Assembly (NCBI GenBank): GCA_938039675.1
Contig: CALHUI010000004.1
Location: forward strand, 62,001 to 126,000
DNA: 64,000 bases
From: an uncultured Cytophagales bacterium
GTDB lineage: Bacteria > Bacteroidota > Bacteroidia > Cytophagales > Thermoflexibacteraceae
Direction: 5' to 3'
Part shown: positions 16,646 to 25,115 of the stretch, piece by piece
How the letters are laid out: the number at the start of each line of letters is the position of its first letter
Position numbering within the stretch: position 1 is the stretch's first letter
Translations under genes and position numbers: made by a program
The notes under the pieces: model-generated
Databases searched by the model: none
What the model was told of the DNA's origin: nothing
The model's input: only the letters and a program-made list of their open reading frames with translations

Positions 16646-17611
16646 TTGATTCCTTCTCAAGAAGACATTCTAAGCCGCGCCGGTACGATTGTGCCTTTGC
16701 TCGAACCATTGGAGGAAAGGCGCAAGCGTGCTTTTGCGTTCATCAAATACACGCTCATTTTTTTGGTGGTATTTCTGGCGATGCACTTATCCGTTATCAT
16801 CATTTTTAAACAGCCTTTCTATTACATCGTAATTTCCTCTGCATTGGCAGCAATAGTTGCCTCGCAGATGTACAACAGATTTTTTGCCGACAAAGTGCTG
16901 GCACTGGAATTAAAAGACCAGCTTTTTAAATCACTTGTACCCGTAATGCTGCCGCTACCACCCATGTTCGAACCTGCGCGGCATGTCGCTTTTAAGTATT
17001 TTCAGGACAGCAAACTGTTTTTACATTTCCCTTCCAGTTTTGGCGGTGCCAATGCTATTAAAGGTGGCATGTTTGAATCCACCTTTCTGTACTCAGAAAT
17101 AGAGGCCTATGTAGGTGATGCCGTCGGGGAGATAGCCATATTTGACGGCATGTTCTATGTTTTCAGCGCTTTTGGCGACTACAACCCGCCGATTGTAATA
17201 GTACCCAATCGCCTACAAAAAAAATTAGGACTGATTGGCAAACAAATCAGACGGCACAGCATGTTCAGAGGTGCTGCCGCCAAGTTATTCGATGAAGCAT
17301 TTGAAAATGAATTTTCCGTTTATTGTGAAAACACCCGCTATGCACAGCAAACTATCACGAAAGATTTACGGGAACAACTCTTAGACTTTCAGGCAGCAAC
17401 AGGAGCAGATATTTACATGTCATTCATCGGGCGAAAAATTTACATAGGTCTGCACAATTGCCCGCCTGTTCGATTTTCCATGCGCAAGCCCTGCACCGAC
17501 CTGTCTTATATTGACGAAATGGCGATGAAGTTTACCTTCCCTGTCAGGTTAGTGAGTGCCATCAATCAAAAACTCATTCCGCCCAAAGCACCTCCCAGTT
17601 GGGATATTTGA
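16646..17611 (+). CDS. DUF3137-type membrane protein
   Basis: This 321-residue protein starts with TTG (no in-frame ATG before the first helix); AGGA lies eight bases before it. Two adjacent transmembrane helices (about 34-53 and 58-75) are followed by a soluble domain of ~240 residues. Features such as GGMFESTFLYSEIEAYVGDA and a late QQTITKDLREQLLDF/YIGLHN region match the DUF3137 pattern, a family of unknown function. The gene is 15 bases after the SDR gene and probably co-transcribed. Confidence 0.75.
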   Translation: MIPSQEDILSRAGTIVPLLEPLEERRKRAFAFIKYTLIFLVVFLAMHLSVIIIFKQPFYYIVISSALAAIVASQMYNRFFADKVLALELKDQLFKSLVPVMLPLPPMFEPARHVAFKYFQDSKLFLHFPSSFGGANAIKGGMFESTFLYSEIEAYVGDAVGEIAIFDGMFYVFSAFGDYNPPIVIVPNRLQKKLGLIGKQIRRHSMFRGAAAKLFDEAFENEFSVYCENTRYAQQTITKDLREQLLDFQAATGADIYMSFIGRKIYIGLHNCPPVRFSMRKPCTDLSYIDEMAMKFTFPVRLVSAINQKLIPPKAPPSWDI

Positions 17612-17653
17612 GTTGTCTCATTGAAAAATTTGCAAGGAAACGACTGTTTTTTG

Positions 17654-17692
17654 TAATATAGCCAATCAAATCATTTTGCTTTTGCTATATTA
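17654..17692. promoter_or_regulatory. Inverted repeat in the gapN leader
   Basis: TAATATAGC (17654-17662) and GCTATATTA (17684-17692) are perfect nine-base inverted arms separated by 21 bases, ending 11 bases before the gapN ATG. They could be an operator or a leader stem near the start codon. The AT content lowers the weight. Confidence 0.35.
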
Positions 17693-17703
17693 AAAATTTT
17701 ACT

Positions 17704-19338
17704 ATGAACCCTCAGCCTTTTGTAGAACAGCTTGGTAAGCTATTCCCCTATGCGGAAGAAATTCCCGAACAGTTCCGCATCGAACCGTTGCATCAACGTT
17801 CTTTTTTGGTAAATGGGCAAATGAAGCCATGGAACGGCACTACGCACAATGTGTACTCGCCCATACACATTCGCACGGCTGACGGCGAATTAGTGCCTCA
17901 ATTGATTGGCAGCTATCCGCTGGCAGGTGAAGTAGAGGCTATGGAAGCGTTGGAAGCTGCTTGTGCAGCCTACAACAACGGCAGAGGACTTTGGCCTACC
18001 ATGTCGGTGGAGGAACGCATCCAATGCGTAGAACATTTTACCCGCTTGATGATTGCCCGAAAAACAGAGGTGGTGAAGTTGCTGATGTGGGAGATAGGCA
18101 AATCATATGCAGACTCCGTAAAAGAGTTTGACCGCACCGTAGAGTACATCTACAATACGATAGATGCTCTGAAAGACCTCGACCGCTCCAACTCCCGATT
18201 TGTGATTGAACAAGGAATCGTCGGTCAGATACGACGCGCCCCCTTGGGCGTAGTGCTTTGCATGGGGCCTTTCAACTATCCGCTGAACGAAACTTTTACT
18301 ACGTTATTGCCCGCCATCATTATGGGCAATGCTGTACTTTTCAAACCGCCTAAATTCGGCACGCTGTTGCATTTTCCGTTGCTGGAAGCATTTAAAGAAG
18401 CCTTCCCACTGGGGGTAGTCAATACAATTTACGGCAGAGGCAATGCGGTAGTACCAGCCTTAATGCAGTCGGGCAAAATCAATGTGCTGACCCTGATTGG
18501 CTCGAGCCGCGTGGCCGATTCGCTTAAAAAACAGCATCCGAAAGTAAACCGCCTAAAAGCCATTTTGGGATTGGATGCCAAAAATGCAGGAATTATATTG
18601 GAAAATGCCGACATGGAGTCTGCCGTTAAAGAGTGCATACTGGGGTCTTTATCGTTCAATGGGCAGCGTTGCACAGCCATTAAAGTTATATTCGTCCATC
18701 GAAAAATTGCCGACCGATTCTTAGAACGCTTTTCCGAAGAAGTGGGCAAATTGAAAATGGGTATGCCTTGGATAGAGCGTGTAGTCCTTACTCCGCTGCC
18801 CGAACCGCATAAACCTGCCTATTTGCAAGAATGTATAGAAGATGCCATTGCACACGGGGCAAGGGTGATTAATCCTAACGGCGGCACGCATTTTAAATCG
18901 CTCTTCTATCCTGCCGTTGTATATCCGGTAAACAGTGCCATGAAATTGTACCGCGAAGAACAATTCGGCCCTGTAATTCCGGTCATTCCTTTTGATGATG
19001 TAGAAGAACCAATCCGCTATCTGGAAGAGTCTGACCACGGACAGCAGGTAAGCATTTTTGGCACCGATACCGACCAGATTGCCCACCTGATAGACCCCTT
19101 AGTAAATCAGGTATGCCGCGTAAATATCAACAGCCAGTGCCAGCGCGGCCCCGATACCTTTCCGTTTACGGGCAGAAAAGACTCAGCCGAAGGCACTCTT
19201 TCTGTTAGCGATGCGCTGCGGTCTTTCTCTATCCGCTCGTTGGTTGCCACCAAACTGACCGAAGAAAACAAGCACATTATTAATGCGATTGTGAACGAAC
19301 ACAAATCTAAGTTTTTGGCAACGCGCTTCATTTTATAG
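17704..19338 (+). CDS. gapN: NADP-dependent glyceraldehyde-3-phosphate dehydrogenase, non-phosphorylating type (ALDH superfamily)
   Basis: This 544-residue ALDH-fold enzyme would oxidise glyceraldehyde 3-phosphate to 3-phosphoglycerate with NADP. The catalytic Cys lies in SFNGQRCTA, and FNYPLNETF and EEQFGPVIPV are conserved cofactor and loop segments. The C-terminal NINSQCQRGPDTFPF with GRKDSAEGTLS is a hallmark of this subgroup. The usual ALDH general-base segment ELGGK is replaced by GLDAK, leaving Gly where the catalytic Glu normally sits and Asp two residues later. The length exceeds streptococcal GapN (475). Its stop overlaps the convergent propeller-OmpA gene by 11 bases. Confidence 0.85.
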   Translation: MNPQPFVEQLGKLFPYAEEIPEQFRIEPLHQRSFLVNGQMKPWNGTTHNVYSPIHIRTADGELVPQLIGSYPLAGEVEAMEALEAACAAYNNGRGLWPTMSVEERIQCVEHFTRLMIARKTEVVKLLMWEIGKSYADSVKEFDRTVEYIYNTIDALKDLDRSNSRFVIEQGIVGQIRRAPLGVVLCMGPFNYPLNETFTTLLPAIIMGNAVLFKPPKFGTLLHFPLLEAFKEAFPLGVVNTIYGRGNAVVPALMQSGKINVLTLIGSSRVADSLKKQHPKVNRLKAILGLDAKNAGIILENADMESAVKECILGSLSFNGQRCTAIKVIFVHRKIADRFLERFSEEVGKLKMGMPWIERVVLTPLPEPHKPAYLQECIEDAIAHGARVINPNGGTHFKSLFYPAVVYPVNSAMKLYREEQFGPVIPVIPFDDVEEPIRYLEESDHGQQVSIFGTDTDQIAHLIDPLVNQVCRVNINSQCQRGPDTFPFTGRKDSAEGTLSVSDALRSFSIRSLVATKLTEENKHIINAIVNEHKSKFLATRFIL

Positions 19339-20923
19339 AAAGAATTTTCAGTTCTACCCGCATATTGTCGGGGGAGCTTTTATTAACCAATGGTCTTTCG
19401 CCTCCGTAGGCTTCCAGTGTGATTCTCTCGGGGGCTATTCCCATGCCAATCAGATAATCGGCAACCATTTGCACCCGATTGAGCGATAATTCGTAGTGTG
19501 CTTTTTTAATTTTTTCATATTCCGGATGCGAAGGGTCGGGATTTTTATCGGAGTGCCCGATAAGCGCAATGTTTACACCGGGGTTGTCGCGCAGGAAATT
19601 CAGTACTAAGTCTGCACCGCGATAGTCGGTCAGTTTAAAACTGCCTTTGGCAAAGTTGATATTCTGCAACTTGACCAAATCGCCTTTCTTAATGGTTTGA
19701 TTTTGCAATACGACAGTTTTCTCCTCTACCGGCTCTGCTGCTTTGGCAAGTTTAACCTCCTCCTCATCTTTGGGTAGCTCTGCCACAATTTTTACCTCAT
19801 CTGCCTTCTTCATTTCGGTAGCTTTGATAGTCGGCTGTACATCAATCTGTTGCAATTTAGCCGATGCTACGGGGGCTGTTTCTATTTTTTGCGGTTCTGG
19901 CTCGGGCTTTAGTACAATTGGTTCGGGTTCTGGCTGAGCGGCAGCCACTGCCTGCGTCGGGAAACTCAACTGAAACAGTCCTTGGTCGGCAGTTCCAATC
20001 CATAATACCCGACCGTTTTCGCCACTGCACAGTGCCATACAAGTGGCGGCGTTGCTGCTGAAGGCGGAATTGTCCCAATCAAACAGCATCTTCTCGGATT
20101 TGGCATAGCGGGCAAGTCCTGTTCCGGCAGCCCATACAATTTTATCCTCCGGGTCAATCAACAGGCTTTTGATGCGGAACAGATTGTCGCGCTGCTGCTT
20201 GCCCATAATTTTGAATACTTCGTTGTTGCAATACAGGCGCTGTTTTTTATTGCGTTCCACCACACTCACGCAAACATTACCTTTGCCATCGGCTGTCAGA
20301 GCGTTTACATCATCAATCACATCATACAGTGTCCATTGTTTGCCGTCTATTGTGCTGATGAGCCCTTGGTCGGTGCCCACCCATTTGATATCTTGCTCAT
20401 CTACCACTATCGCCCTGATTTTATTGCTGGGCATATATTCTTCGGTAGAAGTATCGTAGCAGAACCATTTGCCGTTGGTATCAATCATCCATACGCCGCC
20501 GTTTTCCGTAGCTAACCACTTGCGACCGACGCGGTCAATAGCAATGCCGTTGATATACTGATTTTTATTTTGAAAATTGGGTACATCAAAATGGCCGATA
20601 TAATTGCCTTGTTCGTCCAAATGCACTAATCGTACTTCCGGTTTACTTACGCCTATCCAAAAATGCCCTTGTTCATCTTGCTGAATGGCACTGATGGTCG
20701 TTAGCCATTGAGCTGCTTCCTGCGAAATCTTTTTCCATTCGCCGGCGGCATTGCGCATAACAATTCCTGCATCTGTACCCACCCAAAGCCTGCCCTGCGT
20801 ATCATTGAGTAAGGCATTGACCTTAACAGAGGGCAACTCAGTAGTAAATTGCATAAAAGTTTGTGCCACTGCCTGACCGTAACTAAACAGCACCAACAGC
20901 AGCCAATACAAATGTTTTTTCAT
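19328..20923 (-). CDS. Exported beta-propeller protein with C-terminal OmpA peptidoglycan-binding domain
   Basis: The ATG at 20923 (MKKHLYWLLLV) gives 531 residues and places a good Sec signal peptide at the N-terminus. The open frame extends 25 codons upstream but has no signal-like start. Residues ~25-340 contain repeated GRLWVGTDAG-like blades of the two-component-regulator propeller type. A Pro/Glu-rich linker (QPEPEPIVLKPEPEPQ) leads to an OmpA-like domain (~430-531) with IALIGHSDKNPD, LSLNRVQMVADYLIGMGI and the AYGGERPLV segment. The protein should sit in the periplasm bound to peptidoglycan and present a sensor-type propeller. No kinase domain is present. Confidence 0.85.
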   Translation of the reverse strand: MKKHLYWLLLVLFSYGQAVAQTFMQFTTELPSVKVNALLNDTQGRLWVGTDAGIVMRNAAGEWKKISQEAAQWLTTISAIQQDEQGHFWIGVSKPEVRLVHLDEQGNYIGHFDVPNFQNKNQYINGIAIDRVGRKWLATENGGVWMIDTNGKWFCYDTSTEEYMPSNKIRAIVVDEQDIKWVGTDQGLISTIDGKQWTLYDVIDDVNALTADGKGNVCVSVVERNKKQRLYCNNEVFKIMGKQQRDNLFRIKSLLIDPEDKIVWAAGTGLARYAKSEKMLFDWDNSAFSSNAATCMALCSGENGRVLWIGTADQGLFQLSFPTQAVAAAQPEPEPIVLKPEPEPQKIETAPVASAKLQQIDVQPTIKATEMKKADEVKIVAELPKDEEEVKLAKAAEPVEEKTVVLQNQTIKKGDLVKLQNINFAKGSFKLTDYRGADLVLNFLRDNPGVNIALIGHSDKNPDPSHPEYEKIKKAHYELSLNRVQMVADYLIGMGIAPERITLEAYGGERPLVNKSSPDNMRVELKILSIK

Positions 20924-20969
20924 AGGACAGAATAGAAAAACCCAACTGTTACAACGCAAGAACCGTGCA

Positions 20970-22340
20970 TTATTCGGGCTTGATGTTTTTTTGGGCAATT
21001 AATTGCTCAATAGTATGCAAGTCATTGAAAGTTTGCACAAACCGCTGTACATCGGGGCTGACAATCACATCGCGCATTCTTACTTTCTGACTGAGGGTAA
21101 TGCCTTCCAATGTGCGGCAGCGGCTAAGGGCTACATATAACTGCCCTGCCGCAAAAGCCCCCGTACCCAAATTGATATTCACATTGTCAAAAGTAAGCCC
21201 CTGACTTTTATGAATGGTAACTGCCCAAGCCAGCCGCAAGGGGTATTGCGTAAAGCTACCGAGCACCTCGGCTGTAATGCAATCTTTTTCTTTGTCATAG
21301 GTATAGCGGATATTTTCCCAAGTAACGCGCGTAACCTCATGCAATTCTCCGTCTTCCAGTACTACCTGAATTACGTCTTTGTCTACGGCATATACCTCAC
21401 CAATGGTACCGTTTACCCATCTGCCTTCCGAATCGTTGCGAATAAACATTACCTGCGCACCTACTTTAAGCACCAAGGGCTGGTCGGTCGGGTATAATTT
21501 CTGCTCAAATTCCCCCTCGGTGGTTGCCACATATTCAAAAGACTGCCCCGACAAGCGAGCAAGCATCCTCGCATTGATTTGGTCTGCCTGCGCATTGGTT
21601 GCGCACAAGGTAATTTGAAAGGGCTGTGATTCCAGCGGCGAGTGGTTGCCAATATAGCGCAGGTTAAGCTCGGCGAGGTCGTCCCATTCTACCGTGCCCT
21701 GCCTGATTCTGTCCAACAAGCGGATAAAAGTTATGTCGCGCTGCCGATAGACCTGCTGCAACTCAATGGCAGGAAGCCCCATACCGGAAGATGCCATTCG
21801 GCGAAAAACTTGTGCATCAAAAAAGTAAGGCGAATCGTAAAACCTTTCCAGCAGTTCCCTTTCATTTTTAACAGAAGAAACAACGGGGCCTAACTGGAAC
21901 AAATCGCCAATGAGCAGCACTTGTTTGCCGCCAAAAGGCAAAGGATTGCCTAAATTTCGGCGCAAAGCCACATCCACTGCATCTATCACATCCGCCCGAA
22001 TCATGCTTACCTCGTCTATGATGAGGGTTTGCATACGCTTTAGCACCTTATAGCGCCATGAGTCGGTATGAAACCTGACAATGCCCTTGTCTTCGGGCAT
22101 CAGCGGGCGCGTGGGTAACTCAAATAAGGAGTGGAGGGTCATACCACCCACATTCATGGCCGCAATACCCGTAGGTGCAGCTACTACAAACTCTTTATTA
22201 ATGTGCCTGACCGAGTCGCGCAAGAAAGTAGATTTCCCCGTACCGGCCTTGCCCGTCAAAAAGAACGGGTAGTCGGTATGCTTCAGCAGGGTGTGTGCAT
22301 ACGAAAGTTCGCGATTGTAAGGCTCGTCTTGTTTCAACAC
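20970..22340 (-). CDS. PIF1-like superfamily 1 helicase
   Basis: This 456-residue protein has Walker A GKAGTGKS (about residue 30), APTGIAAMNVGG (motif Ia), Walker B LIIDEVSM, GDLFQLGPV (motif III), and late motifs VTIHKSQGLTF and YVALSRCR (V-VI). This order is that of Pif1/RecD-type 5'-3' DNA helicases, which unwind G-quadruplexes, R-loops and stalled forks. The length is core-helicase only, without the C-terminal extensions seen in some Bacteroidota homologues. It is 46 bases upstream of the propeller-OmpA gene on the same strand. Confidence 0.9.
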   Translation of the reverse strand: MLKQDEPYNRELSYAHTLLKHTDYPFFLTGKAGTGKSTFLRDSVRHINKEFVVAAPTGIAAMNVGGMTLHSLFELPTRPLMPEDKGIVRFHTDSWRYKVLKRMQTLIIDEVSMIRADVIDAVDVALRRNLGNPLPFGGKQVLLIGDLFQLGPVVSSVKNERELLERFYDSPYFFDAQVFRRMASSGMGLPAIELQQVYRQRDITFIRLLDRIRQGTVEWDDLAELNLRYIGNHSPLESQPFQITLCATNAQADQINARMLARLSGQSFEYVATTEGEFEQKLYPTDQPLVLKVGAQVMFIRNDSEGRWVNGTIGEVYAVDKDVIQVVLEDGELHEVTRVTWENIRYTYDKEKDCITAEVLGSFTQYPLRLAWAVTIHKSQGLTFDNVNINLGTGAFAAGQLYVALSRCRTLEGITLSQKVRMRDVIVSPDVQRFVQTFNDLHTIEQLIAQKNIKPE

Positions 22341-22423
22341 GGTCTGTTTTGCCCAAAATTAACGGATTTTCTTTTCTTTTATAAAAGGATAGTGTATTTT
22401 GCACACCATTAAAATCATGTGTT

Positions 22424-22960
22424 ATGCCTCTTGCTAGACCTTTCAAACTCAAGCAATGGATAGACGAGCACCGTCATCTGCTCAAACCGCCTGTGGGCAA
22501 TCAGCAAGTTTTTACCGACAATGAAGACTACATTGTTATGGTAGTAGGCGGCCCAAACGCCCGCAAAGATTTTCACTACAACGAAAGCGAGGAGTTCTTT
22601 TACCAATTAGAAGGCGACATGAACCTGCGCGTGATAGAAAACGGCAAACCGGCAGATATCCCCATTCGCGAGGGTGAGATTTTTCTGCTGCCGGCGCGTA
22701 TACCGCATTGCCCGCAGCGAAAGCCCAATACAATCGGGTTGGTAATTGAGCGCTACCGCCGCCCGGGAGAAAAAGACGGGTTTCTGTGGTTTTGCGAAAA
22801 CTGCGGGAACTTGCTTTACGAAGAATATTTTGAACTGACCGATATTGTAAAGCAACTGCCGCCACTGATGAACAAGTTTTATGATTCACAGGCACTTTGC
22901 ACCTGCAAAAAGTGCGGAACTGTTATGCATCGCCCAATACCACAACCTGTTGCATCGTAA
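22424..22960 (+). CDS. nbaC: 3-hydroxyanthranilate 3,4-dioxygenase
   Basis: This 178-residue cupin opens the ring of 3-hydroxyanthranilate to 2-amino-3-carboxymuconate semialdehyde, the precursor of quinolinate in the kynurenine route. Iron ligands are His51, Glu57 (KDFHYNESEEFF) and His95 (ARIPHCPQ); Arg47 is placed for substrate carboxylate binding. The C-terminal tail has two CxxC pairs (CENCG from 124 and CKKCG), the rubredoxin-like second iron site of the bacterial enzymes. No other kynurenine gene is in the window. Confidence 0.95.
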   Translation: MPLARPFKLKQWIDEHRHLLKPPVGNQQVFTDNEDYIVMVVGGPNARKDFHYNESEEFFYQLEGDMNLRVIENGKPADIPIREGEIFLLPARIPHCPQRKPNTIGLVIERYRRPGEKDGFLWFCENCGNLLYEEYFELTDIVKQLPPLMNKFYDSQALCTCKKCGTVMHRPIPQPVAS

Positions 22961-22961
22961 A

Positions 22962-22995
22962 AAAACAAGGGCTGCCTCAAACAGCCCTTCATATG
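22962..22995. terminator. Terminator between nbaC and the 88-residue ORF
   Basis: AAGGGCTG and CAGCCCTT pair perfectly around a seven-base loop. The stronger T-run (TTGTTTTTTT) is on the minus strand, so it chiefly ends the minus-strand gene at 23036 and may also serve nbaC. Confidence 0.7.
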
Positions 22996-23035
22996 TTTTC
23001 ATTATTCATATTCTTCCTTAATAATTGGTCAGTAA

Positions 23036-23302
23036 TTACTTGTCAGCCAAAGCGGCCTCCAAGTCGTCAAGCAATTTTTTGGCAACGGCATTCGGCTTTT
23101 TGGCTTTGATTGCTTTGAGCATCTCTAAAGCCTCTGCCCCTACCTCGTACAAACCGACAGGATTTTTATCGGCATTGTAGCTGGTAATCAGGTATTCCAA
23201 TTTGCTCAGGATACCCTCATACTGTTCTTTCCCCAATTTGAGGAACTTTGCATGTGCTTCACGGCACGCCTTTTCAATGCGTTCACCCGGGATTTTTTCC
23301 AT
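23036..23302 (-). CDS. Small helical protein of unknown function
   Basis: This 88-residue protein has no signal peptide or membrane helix. It is rich in Lys, Glu, Leu and Ala and predicted helical throughout (for example EALEMLKAIKAKKPNAVAKK). No family is recognised. It has its own promoter and ends at a strong terminator, which supports it as a real monocistronic gene. Confidence 0.7.
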   Translation of the reverse strand: MEKIPGERIEKACREAHAKFLKLGKEQYEGILSKLEYLITSYNADKNPVGLYEVGAEALEMLKAIKAKKPNAVAKKLLDDLEAALADK

Positions 23303-23338
23303 TTTGTTTGTGAGTTAAGTGAGAGAAAAACTTCCGTA

Positions 23339-23346
23339 CAAATTTA
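23339..23346 (-). promoter_or_regulatory. -7 element for the 88-residue ORF
   Basis: The minus strand reads TAAATTTG, an exact TAnnTTTG match, about 37 bases before the ATG. A plausible TTG lies upstream at slightly long spacing. Confidence 0.5.
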
Positions 23347-23415
23347 AAAACAAGCCTGCTAATTATTCTGCAACATAGCCCCCGAAAAAGATGCACGCAT
23401 ATTCTTTGTGTTTTG

Positions 23416-23447
23416 TTTGACTTTAACAATCAAAATAATTTTATTTG
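23416..23447 (+). promoter_or_regulatory. Promoter of acpP-fabF-rnc
   Basis: TTTG at 23416-23419 is followed after 20 bases by TTTATTTG (23440-23447), one mismatch from TAnnTTTG. The leader to the acpP ATG would be about 25 nt. Confidence 0.45.
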
Positions 23448-23476
23448 CGCAGATTTTCTCTAAATCAGATACTAAC

Positions 23477-23716
23477 ATGTCAGAAATTGCTCAAAAAGTA
23501 AAAGCTATCATTGTTGATAAGCTGAATGTCGATGAGTCAGAAGTTACGCCGGAAGCAAGCTTCACTAATGATTTGGGGGCGGACTCATTGGATACCGTAG
23601 AGTTGATCATGGAATTCGAGAAAGAATTTAACATTTCTATCCCCGACGATCAAGCTGAAAACATTGCTACCGTAGGTCAAGCCATTGCCTATTTGGAGCA
23701 GAATACAAAAAAATAA
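23477..23716 (+). CDS. acpP: Acyl carrier protein
   Basis: The ATG at 23477 gives the standard 79-residue acidic helical protein. Ser37 in [12 protein letters not shown] carries the phosphopantetheine arm that holds growing acyl chains in type II fatty acid synthesis. The frame is open further upstream, but that extension is AT-rich leader and not protein-like. It is followed by fabF and rnc in the order common in this phylum. Confidence 0.97.
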   Translation: MSEIAQKVKAIIVDKLNVDESEVTPEASFTNDLGADSLDTVELIMEFEKEFNISIPDDQAENIATVGQAIAYLEQNTKK

Positions 23717-23846
23717 CCTTTACCGAACAAAGTATTGGTTATAGGCAACAGGTTTTGGGCTGAATTTCCCTGACCTGTTGCCTGTTTTGTATCGTACATG
23801 TGCATTTTCAGTCAGGAGCGTAATTTTGTCCAAAAATTCACTACTC

Positions 23847-25103
23847 ATGAAACCCAGAAGAGTTGTAGTTACCGGCCTTGGCGCTGTTACTCCTATTGGT
23901 AATACCGTAGCCGAATATTGGGATGGCCTTGCCAAAGGTATCAGTGGTGCTGCCCCTATCACCCGATTCGATACGGAAAAGTTTAAAACCAAATTTGCCT
24001 GCGAGGTAAAAGGTTTCGACCCGTTATTATACCTCGATAAAAAGGAATTGCGCAAATACGACCTGTTTGCGCAATTTGCCACTGCCGTTTCAGACCAAGC
24101 AATGGCAGATGCCGGTATAGACATGGAAAAAGAAAACTGTTATCGCGCCGGTGTTATCTGGGGTTCGGGTATAGGAGGCATCAATGCCATTCAGGAAGAA
24201 TTACGCTCTTATTTTTTAGAGTATCAAGGCACTCCTCGATTCAGTCCGTTCTTCATCACCCGGATGATTATTGACATATGCGCCGGACATATTTCCATGA
24301 AATATAGGTTGCGCGGGCCTAATTTTGCTACGGTTTCGGCTTGTGCGTCTGCCTCCAACGCCATCGTTGATGCTTTTAACTATATCCGCTGGAATAAGGC
24401 TGACATCATGGTTACGGGAGGCTCCGAAGCAGCTATCAACGAATGTGGCATGGGAGGCTTTAATTCCATGAAAGCACTTTCCGAACGCAACGACTCGCCG
24501 CAAACTGCTTCCCGCCCATTCGACAAAGACCGCGACGGTTTTGTGATGGGAGAGGGCGGTGCTTGCCTTATTCTGGAGGAACTTGAACACGCTCTCAATC
24601 GCGGAGCAAAAATTTATGCCGAAATAGTAGGCGGCGGTATGACAGCCGATGCCTACCATATTACTGCTCCACATCCGGAGGGGCTGGGCGCAGAAACCGT
24701 AATGCGCAATGCGCTGGAAGATGCAGGTTTGAGCACCACAGACGTGGACTATATCAACGTTCACGGTACTTCTACACCACTGGGCGATGTTAGCGAAACG
24801 CTGGCTATTCAGAAAGTATTTGGTGAACATGCGTACAAACTCAACATCAGTTCTACTAAATCAATGACCGGCCACCTGCTGGGGGCTGCCGGTGCGGTAG
24901 AAGCATTGGCGTGTATCTATGCCATTCAACACCAGAATATTCCACCAACCATCAACCATTTTACAGATGACGAACAGTTTGACCCTCGTCTGAACTTTAC
25001 ATTCAATCAGGCACAGGCGCGCAAGGTAGATGTTGCACTCAGCAACACCTTCGGATTTGGCGGGCACAACTGTTCGCTGGTTCTCAAGCGTTATCAGGCA
25101 TAA
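23847..25103 (+). CDS. fabF: 3-oxoacyl-[acyl-carrier-protein] synthase II
   Basis: The ATG at 23847 gives 418 residues, the normal KAS II length; 23 codons of open frame upstream are not conserved-looking. The condensing enzyme triad is visible: Cys166 in VSACASAS, His in VHGTSTPLGD and His in KSMTGHLLGAAG; the glycine-rich end FGFGGHN is present. It elongates malonyl-ACP with acyl-ACP. It is second in acpP-fabF-rnc. Confidence 0.97.
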   Translation: MKPRRVVVTGLGAVTPIGNTVAEYWDGLAKGISGAAPITRFDTEKFKTKFACEVKGFDPLLYLDKKELRKYDLFAQFATAVSDQAMADAGIDMEKENCYRAGVIWGSGIGGINAIQEELRSYFLEYQGTPRFSPFFITRMIIDICAGHISMKYRLRGPNFATVSACASASNAIVDAFNYIRWNKADIMVTGGSEAAINECGMGGFNSMKALSERNDSPQTASRPFDKDRDGFVMGEGGACLILEELEHALNRGAKIYAEIVGGGMTADAYHITAPHPEGLGAETVMRNALEDAGLSTTDVDYINVHGTSTPLGDVSETLAIQKVFGEHAYKLNISSTKSMTGHLLGAAGAVEALACIYAIQHQNIPPTINHFTDDEQFDPRLNFTFNQAQARKVDVALSNTFGFGGHNCSLVLKRYQA

Positions 25104-25115
25104 TCAAGTATACAT

